This document shows, piece by piece, positions 1-11,468 of a stretch of 64,000 bases of DNA. The notes beneath the pieces are model-generated. The model was given only the letters and a program-made list of their open reading frames with translations, made no database searches and was not told the origin of the DNA. Source of the stretch: Apteryx mantelli (lineage: Eukaryota; Chordata; Aves; Apterygiformes; Apterygidae); contig NC_089979.1 in NCBI RefSeq assembly GCF_036417845.1, positions 30,128,958 through 30,192,957 on the forward strand, read 5' to 3'. Each line of letters begins with the position of its first letter. Position 1 is the stretch's first letter. The position numbers were made by a program, and so were the translations under genes.

Positions 1-95
1 ACTCCCCATTTACAGATTGGGAAACTGAGAAATAAAGACACACTTGCTTCAAGTCACACAAGATGACTGAAAAGAGTCGGAAACCCATGTATGTC
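1..95 (-). repeat. MIR-like ancient SINE remnant
   Basis: The opening bases read as the reverse complement of the conserved 3' half of a MIR-type tRNA-derived SINE: a 'cccatttacagattgggaaactgag' type core split by small changes, followed about 25 bases later by an 'aagtcacacaa' block, as in the MIR consensus I recall. The element runs off the left edge, so its full length is unknown. Ancient SINE fossils of this kind occur at low density in amniote genomes, including birds. Confidence 0.55.
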
Positions 96-2683
96 AGCCC
101 TCGCCATGCTGCAGGTGAAGGCCATGTGGCTTCCCTTCTAATGGGTAAGACAAGGAAGTTTTACAGTGTCTCAGTGGAGGCCTCTGTAATTCTTTCTTTT
201 AATGTAATTTCACAGACAGCATGGATAGGACACATCAAAAGTTAGCTGTACAGCTGTGGTATAGTCCTAATTGACACACAAAAAGTGCATTAAAAATATT
301 CTGAACAGAGCAAGAACAGCAGCAGGCCATTTACTCAAGGAGGAATTACGTGACCTCCTGGCTGTACTTACACTGCTGAAGAGAGCATACTTCCACTGTC
401 ACCAGCTGCTGTTCATTACCCCTCATGCCTCCTCATATCTACAGGCTCAGCTTTCTACTTCATTTCAGACAAGAGCAAAGTTAATCAGTGCAAACAGCAG
501 TTCTTTGCAAGCCCAGCCGCTGCTGAGCAGCCATGTGAACAGCTCAGCTAACCCTTCACAGCCCCTCCGAAAAGTAGTGATGAGGGGAGTGATGCCCTCC
601 TTAGCTAGCGCAGCTCCAGCTGCGAGAGGATGCGTTTGCAATGGGTGAAATGCCCAGGGCTGGCCTCTCCACTGGATGCCCTGCCCAGGCAGTCCTGCCC
701 TTTTGCACTGGACTTTCTCCTGGCACAAAGCACAGCCAGTGAATGTCTCAGCACAGATGACTTAACTCTCTCGTTGCGCCCATCACCTCAGAGGTGCTTC
801 CACTCCTTATTTCGGCTGTCCCAGTACATAAAGGGACTCAAATTCTGCCTTGACATGGTCTAGAAAGAAGGTATTTAGTGCAATCATTAGCTTTAGTTGG
901 GGCCTCTGCTTTTTTTAAGGATTAAAAAGCAGATGCATGGGAGATACTACCATTTTTTAGCATAGCTGAGCTAATAGTAACAGAGCTGGATCCTGAATAA
1001 GGAAACAGCCAAATCCTTCACCTTCTCCTAGAACTAGACCTGAGCTCTAACTTCATTTCCTGCAGTTTCCTCTTTCCTGTCTAAATCATGGGCCAGGGTG
1101 GGGGACAATGCATCTTGCTGCTTATCACTGGCAAATACAGCAGCTCTGACTCTGAAGCCTAAATAGTTTTGAAATGCCAGAGGTTATTAGGCATAAGTGA
1201 ATCACAGGGTTTAGTGTTTTGTGCTCTCTCTTACCTGAAAACCTAATCTCGGACTAGAGAGAGGGGGATCCCCCTACCTAGTGATCTCTGAACATCTGTG
1301 AGGGGTATAGCCAGCTGCAGCCCCAAGGAGACAGGGAAAGTGAAGGTGAAGGGTCCATTTTTCCTCAGCCCTTGCCCCACATCTTTGATTTGGGTGAGAG
1401 ACCAGACCTAATCCTGAATTTCAGATTTAGTATGAATTAAAATAACCTTTACAAATTAGTATAATCTGTAAAAATATAATCTCTACAAATCTGTTTCTTT
1501 TTAAAGTATTACCAGCATTTTTTTTATTTTTTATCTGCCAAGAGCCACCTTCAAGGGTGGTCAGTGCTAGAGGTACTTAACAGGTCCAAAGTCTTCTCTA
1601 CTCAGAGAAAATCAATGACATAATTATACCACTATAATAATATCATCATAATTCCTCCTTCTGGAAAAAAGTGCACAGACAGGCATACTGCTGAATTACT
1701 CTTAGGAGTTTTTGTCAGTAGAATTCAGTCAGTAGAATTTCTGGACCAAACAGTAATACCACTAAAACTACACCTAAAATTACTGCTAGGATTAGTCAAT
1801 TTACAAAAAATCGCTTTCTGAAACCTACCAAACTAACCTTCCCAAAATCCATGTATATGTTAATGCAATTTATTTTTCTCTTACCATAAGAAATTAAATC
1901 TTTGATGCAGTAAAAAAACATTTTTTATATAGACAGTGGACAGGTATGTATGGAAAGTGCTCCATACGTGGAGCCTACATACATCGTAGAAAATAAATCA
2001 CTTGGCTACCCTGATTGTCCGTCTTGCTCGAAACTGAAGGGATGAGGTGCTTACGCTGGATGACATCCAGATCACCACAGTGATATGTCAGATGCATTCC
2101 TGAATAGGTTGTGGCAAGCTACATGGGGTCATTTTCCCTTAAATCATCTGAACCTCTTTCGGCAGCTGATGTCGCTAGCGCAGATGCAGTCACCTCACTG
2201 CTGAGCAGTGTGCGTTCCCACTAGCACTTCCACGCGGGAGAGCAAAGTGCCCAAACATACTTTGTTCTTTTGTGTAGGCTTCAGCTTTTCTCAGGCAGAG
2301 ACATTAGCAAAATTCAGTTTCATCAGTATACTATACTATACCTGGTGCTGAACATTTAACATGTAAGAGTTTCCTGACATAAAGTCCTAAATTTATTAGT
2401 GCTACTAAGGGTAGCTGAAAAATATTCACCTAGTTAATAATTGAAGCTCCTGAATGTTATGACCTGGCTTAAACTTGTTTAATGATTTTGTGAGTGCCTT
2501 CAAGTTTGAACAACTAGTTTGTTGTCAAGAAGCAACCAGAAATGGCTTCATTATTTTATTATTTGTGCAGAAGCTGTTTGTGAACGCTTTCCTCTGATTT
2601 CATACTGTCAGTTTCACAGACTTTTCATCAGCTACCAACACCTGAATGAAAGGTGCAAACAGTCCAGTTTGGTTAGTCGTGGG
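96..2683. other. Upstream intergenic DNA, no gene recognised
   Basis: This stretch is AT-rich, with open frames no longer than 125 codons, none of which resembles a known protein or is flanked by convincing splice sites. In mammals, as I recall, RNF125 lies upstream of RNF138; I see none of its coding sequence here. A distal 3' UTR of an upstream gene cannot be excluded from sequence alone. Confidence 0.5.
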
Positions 2684-2707
2684 TTTTTTTTTTTTTTTTT
2701 TTTTTTT
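2684..2707. repeat. Poly-T tract (24 T)
   Basis: An uninterrupted run of 24 T lies just upstream of the CpG island. It may be a simple tract or the remains of a retroposon tail; no target-site duplication was identified. Confidence 0.8.
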
Positions 2708-3217
2708 AAATCTCGCAGTGAGTAACGGTGCCTGCACCAGGTTTATTCGCTAATCCCTCTCGGCAGCCGCTTTTGGGGCCTGTGCTCTTTTGCACTTCTG
2801 TGTGGGCAGCAGCTGCAGGGTCAAAATGGAAATGAATTTAGACCACGGCGGGCGTAAGGAGCGGGGAGGACTGGACCATCCGCAAGGCCCCGCTTGGAAA
2901 TCCGGAGGCCAAGAGCCGGAGCCCCTCTCTCGGGAGCCCCTGGCGGGCGGGGAAGCCTCAACAAGTAGATCGCCGCCGCGGCGGGGGCCCCGCTCACTAG
3001 ACCCCCCCCCGCCCCAGCCGGCGCTGCCCCGCGGTAGCTGCACCTCGCCCCGCCCTGCCGACGCGGTGCCGGGGCCGCGACGCCCGGCCGCGCAGGGCAA
3101 ACGGGCGACGGCGCCGCCCTCCGCCTCCGCCGCGGTCGCGGCGAGCACACGCCGAGGCACACGCCGAGGGTGGCGGCCGTGCGCCGCCCCTGCGAGCGCC
3201 CCCGGCGGGGAGGCCTT

Positions 3218-3245
3218 GGCCCGGCCCGGCCCGGCCCGGCCCGGC
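3218..3245. repeat. Pentanucleotide GGCCC tandem repeat
   Basis: About five perfect copies of ggccc lie inside the CpG island. It is a short GC-rich microsatellite and probably length-variable. Its location upstream of the likely non-coding exon places it in promoter or 5' UTR sequence. Confidence 0.75.
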
Positions 3246-3432
3246 GGCGCCGCCCGGAGGCCCCGTCGCCGGGGGCTGCTGCGGAAGGGGTGTGCGCGGT
3301 GCCGGCGCGGCCGGCTGGGGTGGGGAGGGAGCGGGGCAGCGCCGTTGCCGGGCGGGGCGGCTCCCGGGCGGGGGGAGGGAGGGAAGCCGCCCGCCCACTG
3401 GTGTCATAACAGTCCCGCCGGGCCGGGAGGCG

Positions 3433-3446
3433 ATCGCCATGGAAAC
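3433..3446 (+). promoter_or_regulatory. X-box-like (RFX) motif
   Basis: The 14-mer atcgccatggaaac resembles the RFX-family X-box, whose core is GTNRCC followed by RGYAAC, with two or three departures from it. It lies in the CpG island about 410 bases before the RNF138 start codon. Binding is inferred only; GC-rich promoters produce such matches by chance. Confidence 0.25.
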
Positions 3447-3605
3447 CCGGTCCCGCCCCAGGCCCCGGTCCCGCCCCTGCCCCCCGGGAGAGCGGCGGGG
3501 CCTGGGCGCAGCATGGCACGCGGCTGCCGCTGCGCCTGAGCGGCTCGGACGCGCTCCAGCGGCGGCGGCGCCCGCCTCGGGCGCTCTCTCCGCGGGCACC
3601 GCCAG

Positions 3606-3837
3606 GTAGAGGGGCGGCGGGGAGGGGAGCGGCGCGGCGGCAGCGGCGGCGGCGGCGGCGCGGGCCGGGGGGGGGCGGGGCCTGCGGGCCGGGCCGGGCC
3701 CCCTCCCCCACGCGCCGCCCCGCGGCCCGGCCTCCCACCTGGTGCCAGGTGCCCGCCCGCCATCTTCCCCCGGCCCCCGCAGCGGCGCGGGCGCCGCCGC
3801 GGTGGGACATCTTGTTCTGTCGTCCCCGCACCCACAG
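3606..3837 (+). other. RNF138: Probable 5' UTR intron of RNF138
   Basis: A donor-like 'cag|gtagag' at 3,603-3,611 and an acceptor-like 'cccacag|gg' ending at 3,837 would remove a 232-base GC-rich intron and join a non-coding first exon to the exon carrying the ATG. A non-coding first exon is also what I recall for mammalian RNF138. The alternative is an unspliced 5' UTR; the exact transcription start is not visible. Confidence 0.45.
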
Positions 3838-3857
3838 GGAGGCCCGGACGTGTTGCC

Positions 3858-3964
3858 ATGGCCGAGGAGGCCGCCGCGGTGCGTTTCAGCGAGGATGACT
3901 TTTACTGTCCCGTCTGCCAGGAGGTGTTCAAAACGCCCGTGAGGACGATGAACTGCCAGCACGT
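3858..3964 (+). CDS. RNF138: RNF138 coding exon 1
   Basis: Encodes residues 1-35 plus two bases, with the first half of the RING (C17, C20, C33, H35). The donor is cacgt|gtgggt. The frame was chosen because joining to the next exon restores the RING spacing H35-V-F-C38. Confidence 0.95.
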
Positions 3965-6900
3965 GTGGGTATTTCTGCTTCCCTCCGTACCCCTCTTCCT
4001 CCCTGCCGCCGCCCTGCAGGGGCGCCTGCCTCGCCCCCTCTGGCTGGGCGCCTCGCTGATCTGCTCCCCAGCTCTCCTGTGCTCGGCCTGGGGCGGGCTG
4101 TCCCGGAGACAGGACACGCAGTAGCAGGACCAGCTGAGCTCGTGGGGACATCTGCCCTGTGCGTTGGCGCACCTCTGCCACGGGCTCGGTTCAAAGCTTG
4201 CGTCTAAAGCGTTACTTGACTCTTTTTTTCTTACCTGTTTCTTTTGTAGTGAATGAGGACTAATCAGTTTACAAAGCCACATCTTATCTTTGGCAGTCCT
4301 ATAAATGATCACCAAGTTTTACTGCAGTTGAAAACATCCTACAAATCTAACTGAACTTGCATTTTTAACTTTATTTATAGTTTCCTGTTCATTTTCAAAA
4401 AATGACCGTAGTTTAGCTGTTCTCTCTTTCAGTTTTTATGCTCACAGTGGGAAAGTATGTTTTGTTTTATTTTTTTCCAGAGGAACACTTAATTACAAAC
4501 TAATAATTTGTAAAAACGCAAAACAGCTTTGGCAGTTGATACACACTGCTTCAAGGAAAAGAAAATGGTCTGTCTGTATGCTGGTAAGGAGAAATGCAAA
4601 AGCTTATGAACTGAAATCTTTAGGAACACCTAAATGGAGCTTTACATTGTTTCTGTCTCTGCTCAAGGACAATAAACAGGAGTTACTGATAAAACTTTTG
4701 CAGTATCACGTGCCAGCTACATCATTTAATATCTCATTAATGATCAATCTGGTGTACAGTTTAGGAATACTAGACAGTAAATAGTAAGATCTACCTAAAA
4801 TGCTTTGCCAAGTTTCCTTAATTTCAGTAGAGGAATTACAGTTATGTTTTTGTAAGCGCCACTATTTTATTTTGCTTATGTTTTTATAAGGATTTATGTT
4901 CAGCCGACCTTTATTCTGATATGTTTTTTTTTTCTCTAATCACCCAGCTCTCTTTAAACATACAATAGCCAACTTTTTTCACTTTGCTAATCTGTGTTTG
5001 TGGTAACTTTTCAATTTAGGTTTTGCAGGAAGTGCTTCTTGACAGCAATCAGAGAAAGTGGAACACATTGTCCTCTCTGCCGGGGGAGTGTGACTAAAAA
5101 GGAAAGATCATATCCTAAAAGGGCTCTAGATGTTGAAAACAATATGAAGAAAGCTTCTGGGGGCTGTAGATGCTGTGAAAAGCAGGTAGAGTAAAACTTT
5201 ATAAACAGTTGAGTAAACTTTTCTTACTTTTGACCTGATTCTGCACACACTTACCGTGTGCCATTTATGCCTTGTAGGTAAAAAGCTTATAGCAGTTTGC
5301 AGAACGTACCTTTGTTTTTGCGTGTGTTAGGCATGCAATGCCTACATATCACTAACAGATATAAGCTAAAAGAGGATAGTGGATTGTCTATAACAACGTT
5401 TTATGTGGAGTGTCAGACTTTCCCCAATACAATGAGAAAACTGAATATGGCTATAAAACTAGCAAAATGGAAATTGGATAACTGAAAATGAAATGTGGAG
5501 AATAGATGGGAAATCTCAGAAACTCGCTATGGAAATGAAAGTTCTTAGAACTACTGTAAAATTTCATTTAAAAACCAGCAAATATATATTGATTACTCAC
5601 TGTGTACATGCAATCATATGTAATTTCCTCTGCCCTGCAAAACATCAGTCTGCTTACTTGCAGTTTGTAAAGAGATCACTCTTTTCAGAACACTGGGCGA
5701 AATCCTGACCCCCGCTGAAATCAACAGTAATCTCTCTTCTGAAATAAATGAATCCAGGGTTTCAGCTGCACATCTTGTTTACAAAGCATCTAATCCAGGT
5801 AGCCTTCATGTTAGTTTCATTTCACTTGGAACTTAGTTCTGCTGACACGAAGATTAGCCCTGGTGGAAAGCTGAGCTCCTTGCTTTGTTGCACCTGACTC
5901 ATGAGGATGAAAAAGCTGGGAGAAAGAAAAAATAACAAGTTGTAAACTGGAAGGAAGAACAAAACAGATTCCCAAAAGAACTTAAATGGAGTTGAGGCAC
6001 AAAAGCATGAGATGGGGTCTCGTACAGCTTCTAAATGCATAGGCACTCTCTGACAGTGCCATTGGACCTGAAATTCTGATTTAGGACATGCCCAGCACAA
6101 CTGTATTCTGACTGATCTGGGCAGCTCATTGTCTTGTCTTGCATTTAAGCTGGTTAGACATCCTGAAGTTGGTGTTCATTCACCTCTTCCCCCCTCCCAT
6201 GAAGTTAGGCATTCTCAGAACACACCTAATGCAAAAAGACTGGACTCTGCACAAAACAACAGCAGGCTAGAGAAGACTGAAGGAGCAGTGGTGCTTATCC
6301 CATCCTCCAAGCCCACTTCCCTGCCCCCAATAGCTCATCAGTACTCATCCTGGATGCGGGAGGTGTAGTTTCTGTGACTTTTCAGTGAAATGGAGTTTAC
6401 TCACATTTTTTACTCTTGAGACAGAACTCTCAGTTGCCTGGCTGTTTGGTGTTTGAGAGGTGGGATTATTCTTCATTCTCACAGAGTGGTAGAGACTCTG
6501 CAGAAAAAGGAATTGAAGATTCCTTGTTTGGAAAGGAAGTGTTCATCCTGAAAGGGAGATGTCAATTCTAATTTCTGCTGCATATGACGTTTAACCATTC
6601 CTGCATGCGTTGCTTTCTATTGGCAGAATTAATTCTTCTTCCTGTCCTTGGATTATTTAGTATAATTTCAATAATTTGACATTTCATTTACAGGTTAGAT
6701 TTTCATGGATGAGGCAGCATTATAAAACGTGTAAGAAGTATCAGGATGAATACGGTGTTTCTTCTATTATACCAGACTTACAGATTTCCCAAGATTCAAC
6801 AGGGAACAGGTAATCAGGGTGTTTTATGTATAACAATATATCTTCCTTTTTAATTTTTTTTTCCTAAAAGGAAAGTGTTTTGTTTTCCAGGATACACTTT

Positions 6901-9900
6901 CTTTTTGTAATAATTATTGTCCATATTCTTATGCTTCAAAAAATGACAGTTTTTCCGGATTTTTTTTCTTCACTCTTAGCATACAGAAGAAAACTTTTCT
7001 AGATGATGGTTTGGAATGTCTTCTAGGAGGTCTTCTAAAGATTGCATAGTATTTCCACCTTTTTTCTTGCCTTCACAGCATTTGAGCAGCTTGCTTTGTA
7101 ACAGATTTCATTGTATTTAGCCCCAGGGAAGTTCCTTTCTCCTCTTATCCCCTTCCCTACCCTTTTTAAAATCTGTTTTAGAGGGTATCCTGTTGCAAAA
7201 CATTACTGTGCAAGCTTTTGGTTTCAGATTGAATTTACTTTGAACTGATCTTTTATGAAATGTATAAGGAACTCCAGTATGTTATATAGCATAAAATCAA
7301 ATGCCATTTACCCATTTGTTTTCAGACAGTAAAGCTGAAGAACTTCATTTTTGATGCTTTCTGACTGATGTATTTCTTGGTTTGCTTTTTGCTCATTTTT
7401 ATGAAGACCTTTTTTTACATAGCTTATGCTTTATTTATTATGTGTTGCTATCTATTTTTTGTTTTTGGCAGGCTGAACTTCTGTGTGTTTGGGTTTCAAC
7501 CCATCAGTACATCAAAAGTGGAAATTTAAGCTGTTATCAGAGCTAGTTGCAGTGATGTTTACCTGAAGTGTCTGGATATTGTTATATAGCTACTCATTGA
7601 GTATGCCACAGCAGAATTCTTGTGCTTATAACATTTCAGAACTATAAAAAAATTTTCTGTGACCAGATCTGTGATTGTAAATATTCATACTTTTAGGATT
7701 ATCAGCATATCTGAGCAGTTTCTGGCTTAGCTGGAGGGGCATGTGCGGTCAAATTTACTTTCTAAAGTGTTCCTGTTTGTCACTCTTACTTTAGGAAATA
7801 GTAGATTCTCTACACAATGTAGAGAAATTTACCTTGCTGGAGTTAAAAGTTGCAAATGATTTGTATAAATGCATGGCAGTTAAATGACTATTACATTGTC
7901 CTAAATCAAAAAACTAGAAAATGCACATAATTCATAATGCTTTTTGAGCTATATATCTGTAATCTCCCCTATCATTCTTGTTGACTAAGTATCCATTGTA
8001 TTAAGAACCAGTTTCCTAGTAAAATACTAGGCAATTTAGTAAGAGTCACCATGGTAACCAAATGCTGAGAAATAACTTGATATGAAAGAAAAGTTTGAAC
8101 AGTTGTACAAGTTAAAATATGTGCCGTTATATGTTTTGCCTTAAAATTCATGGGACTCAATGGAGAGTTTTTCCTGTTACCATTAAACTCTTTGAAAAAA
8201 TCTTGATAGCGAAGTACAATAATATCAATTTTCTTTATTTTTTTTTTTCTTTATATAAAGTAGCAGGAGTGATACTATATCTGATAATGGAGAGAGGGCT
8301 AATAATCAGACGCTTCAAGGAGATGCAAGGTAGGCTGCTTATTTTTCCACAGTTATTACTCAGATAGACCTAGCAAATCATACTATAAACTTCTACTAAC
8401 TAATAAAAGGTTACTACAAATTTTAATTTAAAAAATGTTGTTTCTTCCATATTTGTGTCTATCCATTAGAATTTGGTTTCTCAGCACCAAATTTGGTTCT
8501 TTCTCAGTTCAGACTTAAGGGTTTGAACTAAAGGATGCTACCAGTAAATAAGAACGGGATGCAGCTGCAATAAGAGCAAAAGAATTTTCTAAAGTCAAAA
8601 TCTCAATAGAATGCATGTTGACATACAAATATTAAATTTTGCTTTAAAAGTCTACTTCAGGAGTAGCAGTGGAACTCTAGTAGTGCTGCTATAATATCAA
8701 AGGCTTTTTTTGGGAGGGGGGTGTTTATTATCAAAATAAGGGAAAATAAGACTAAATCATCTGTTATCTTGTCACTTCTCTAACACTTTTTCTAAAACTT
8801 TTTGCTGTTTAATCCTATGTATTTCTGTTTACAGTGGACATCCAACGTTCAAATGTCCCCTGTGTCAGGAAGCCAATTTTACTAGACAACGCTTGCTGGA
8901 CCACTGTAATAATAGACACCTTTATCAGATAGTTCCTGTAGTAAGTACAGTTGCTTTTTTTTATGTATGCTTCTTAAACTACTTTTAGTCTAAAATCCTC
9001 CCGCTATTCCATATAATTGGAACATGTGCAGTAGCTAGTCTATAACTGTAAAGGTCACTGTGCTCTGAGAAAGACAATTACTTAATTCAGTGTGTTTAAA
9101 TTGAGGAGTGACTTTCATTTGAAAATCCTTGTCAGCCATAACTGTTAAGCTTCTTGTCGGTTGTAAGGCATTTCTGACATAGCTGCCTCATTTATCCTGC
9201 GTTGAAACAAACTCAGTTTTTGAGCTTGACACTTACTTTTCCTCTTCAGTTAGTAATTCACATCTCTGGTTCTAGACAATCCCATTTGTAATCAAACTAT
9301 TGTTTTGCATGAAACCTATAGTTACTAAAAATCAAAAGGTTGGAGGAGGAAAAAACAGTTTTTTATTTTTGTTTTTGTTTTCACTTGTATTTTGAGTATT
9401 ATTATTATTTTTCATTACACAATTGCGATGATCAGATAGAGAGAAAGATCCATACAAACACTAGGGTGCAAAATCATTTTCTCTTCTAAATTTAGAACAA
9501 CAGAAATCAGCAAAAAGAGTGCTAGGCAGGTGTGGTAATCCACCACAGCTAGCAGACACACTAATGCATTTGGCACATTGAAATGTAATTTTTGAATGTT
9601 ACACGCTTGAGGGAAAAAGAGCACTTTATGATTTTTAACTAAGCATTTCTACTATATTTCAGTACTGGATGAGTAATAGATTAGTCGAACATCTTTAATG
9701 CATTCTGTATTACAATTAACTTTTTTTTAACTTTTTTTATTCTCTCTCTTTCCCCTCACCTTCCAAATTTAGATCTGTCCTATTTGTGTATCTCTTCCTT
9801 GGGCAGATTCTAACCAGGTTACTAGAAATCTTGTTAGCCATCTAAATCTAAGACACCAGTTTGACTACGGAGAATTTGTGGTAAGCTTTTTTTTCTTTGA

Positions 9901-11383
9901 TTAGTGGGGGAATAAATGGAAACTTTTTTCTGTAAACAAAAATGCCAAATAAATATTCAGGCCAAATTTGTTTCTGATCTGGAAATGCTGACAGCTCAGA
10001 AGTAGGCCTGCACATTCTTAAACTTTTTCCATTATCAACATCAAATGCTACTGGCAGTAGGTGTTGTCGACAGTTAAACCATGCTCCAAACTGATTAAGA
10101 ACACTATGCTAAAGAATTAAGTCATCAATTTGAACTATTTGTCCTTCTATAACAGTTTATTACTCCTGCTTCTGAGGGAAGTGTAATAGATTCTGATCTG
10201 CTTTATTGACATATTTTTGACCTTTTTTTGCAGAAATGACCAAATCATAGTTCTCAGGACTCAAAGTGCAGCTTGACTGCCTCCTAATGCTACTCCAGCC
10301 TCTGTTTCCATGTGGTGGGAGAGGGGCTGCAATGTGGTACAGGAAGAGATGTGGCATTAAATCGCTGTTCTGGTTGCCTTCTTTCAGACTCGCTATGAGT
10401 AAATGACCCTGGAGTAGATGCAAAACTACATACACAGATGTAGTCGTTGGGTGGCTTGTAAGTCAAGCCAACCAGCTAGTTCTGCATATTGGATCAGATG
10501 GCTGGAGAGTTTGTACTGTACTTTCTAGCATATTTGACAGGATTTGGGTACACTGTTTGAGCTTTATGGGGGACATATAGTATCTGAAGCATAGGCAGCC
10601 TTGCAGATTAAGGAAAGCACAGAGAATGTACATTTTTCTTCATGTCCGATACCCTGTGGCAAAGGAGTGAAGCGCTTGGAGATCAATACAGGGGATTGGA
10701 CTCCTCAACACGAGTGCATTTTGCATGGTTGAGGATGTAGAACTGGTGACTGGAATTCTGATTTAGGGAAGCTGCCAGAATCACACTAACTAAAAAGGTG
10801 TATTACTCTGGCGTATGAACGTTTTGGAATATAGCTCTTCAAAAGTAGCAAGGTTAACCACCCATCTTTTGTGATATATGTTTGCTTTCTCATTTTAAGC
10901 AGTATATTCTCCACAATCTATGATTACTGTTGTCTGGGGATTGCATTTTGTTTTTATTGATAGAAGAGGGTTATGGCTGGTTGGAAGTCCTGTTATAAGA
11001 ATTGCAAGACACATTCTGTTCTCCTGAGCTGACTATTCTATAACATAATTGAGCCAGGGAGAGAAGATGGACCCTTCTGCTTAATGAACTGTGTCCCACT
11101 CATCTGATTCTTCTCCTGTTTCTTGTGTCTCTTGGTACTTGTCTTAAATAAAAAACTGTGTAATATAAACAGTAGTCTAATACATATATAAATGGATAGT
11201 CTTCATCTAGGTACCATTTCCTATGTAAAAATGCAGAAAGTGTACAATTAAACTAAGCAATATGCTACATCTTCAGTATTTATCTGTTTTTGATTATGTT
11301 TTCATTTTGTTCAGAATCTTCAGCTTGATGAAGAAGCCCAGTACCAAAATGCAGTTCAAGAATCCTGTCATGTGAACTTTTAA
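3858..11383 (+). CDS. RNF138: RNF138, RING E3 ubiquitin ligase (7 coding exons)
   Basis: This gene encodes an E3 ubiquitin ligase known from mammals for a role in DNA double-strand-break resection and in limiting Wnt signalling (also called NARF). Seven GT-AG exons join without any frame break into 246 codons; human RNF138 has 245. The RING finger is C17, C20, C33, H35, C38, C41, C53 and C56. A C2HC finger follows at C85, C88, H100 and C104, split by an intron. After a Ser-rich linker come two Di19-type C2H2 fingers (C160/C163/H176/H181 and C190/C193/H211/H216), and a ubiquitin-interacting-motif-like acidic helix occupies about 225-243. The ATG at 3,858 sits in a strong Kozak context (gccatgg) and gives the family's usual start. 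All metal-binding residues are present, so I regard it as functional. Product identity is very secure. Confidence 0.97.
5020..5185 (+). CDS. RNF138: RNF138 coding exon 2
   Basis: Acceptor tcaatttag|g, donor agcag|gtagag. Encodes the second half of the RING (C38, C41, C53, C56), then the first pair of the C2HC finger (C85, C88). It ends in phase 0. Confidence 0.96.
6694..6809 (+). CDS. RNF138: RNF138 coding exon 3
   Basis: Acceptor tttacag|gtt, donor aacag|gtaatc. Completes the C2HC finger with H100 and C104 and carries the conserved segment KKYQDEYGVSSIIP. Ends with two bases of a Ser codon. Confidence 0.96.
8261..8329 (+). CDS. RNF138: RNF138 coding exon 4
   Basis: A short 69-base exon (acceptor ataaag|t, donor gcaag|gtaggc) encoding the polar Ser/Asn/Asp-rich linker between the zinc fingers. 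The linker is poorly conserved, but both boundary phases match the neighbouring exons, so the call is firm. Confidence 0.9.
8835..8940 (+). CDS. RNF138: RNF138 coding exon 5
   Basis: Acceptor tttacag|tgg, donor cctgta|gtaagt. Encodes the first C2H2 finger: C160, C163, H176, H181. Confidence 0.96.
9773..9880 (+). CDS. RNF138: RNF138 coding exon 6
   Basis: Acceptor aaatttag|atc, donor tttgtg|gtaagc; exactly 36 codons. Encodes the second C2H2 finger (C190, C193, H211, H216) and the conserved QFDYGEFV segment. Confidence 0.96.
11315..11383 (+). CDS. RNF138: RNF138 last coding exon
   Basis: Acceptor tgttcag|aat. Encodes the acidic C-terminal helix with the ubiquitin-interacting-motif character (LDEEAQYQNAVQES) and the stop at 11,381-11,383. 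Confidence 0.96.
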   Translation, partial: NLQLDEEAQYQNAVQESCHVNF

Positions 11384-11462
11384 AGTATAGATCCCCTTCA
11401 ACTTACTGATTATCTGAGGGGAAAAACTACATGAATTCTGTTGGTAATATGAAATGTATATT

Positions 11463-11468
11463 AATAAA
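11463..11468 (+). terminator. RNF138: Proximal polyadenylation signal AATAAA
   Basis: A canonical hexamer 80 bases after the RNF138 stop codon. It would give a very short 3' UTR; usage is not provable from sequence. Confidence 0.5.

Larger units (their letters stand above)
2830..4110. promoter_or_regulatory. RNF138: CpG island promoter of RNF138
   Basis: Base composition changes abruptly from AT-rich to very GC-rich with dense CpG, then returns to AT-rich within the first RNF138 coding intron. Several GC-box-like motifs (for example 'cccgcccc' around 3,450-3,480) and no TATA box are seen, which is typical of a broad housekeeping promoter. The long open frames across this block in several phases, up to 394 codons, come from stop-poor GC-rich DNA and are not genes. 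The island contains the presumed transcription start, a non-coding first exon and the ATG at 3,858. Confidence 0.85.

Noticed and set aside
2821-4181. Long open frames up to 394 codons on both strands around the RNF138 promoter
   Set aside because: They are Pro/Arg/Gly/Ala-rich translations of stop-poor CpG-island DNA, overlap one another in many phases, and show no domain.
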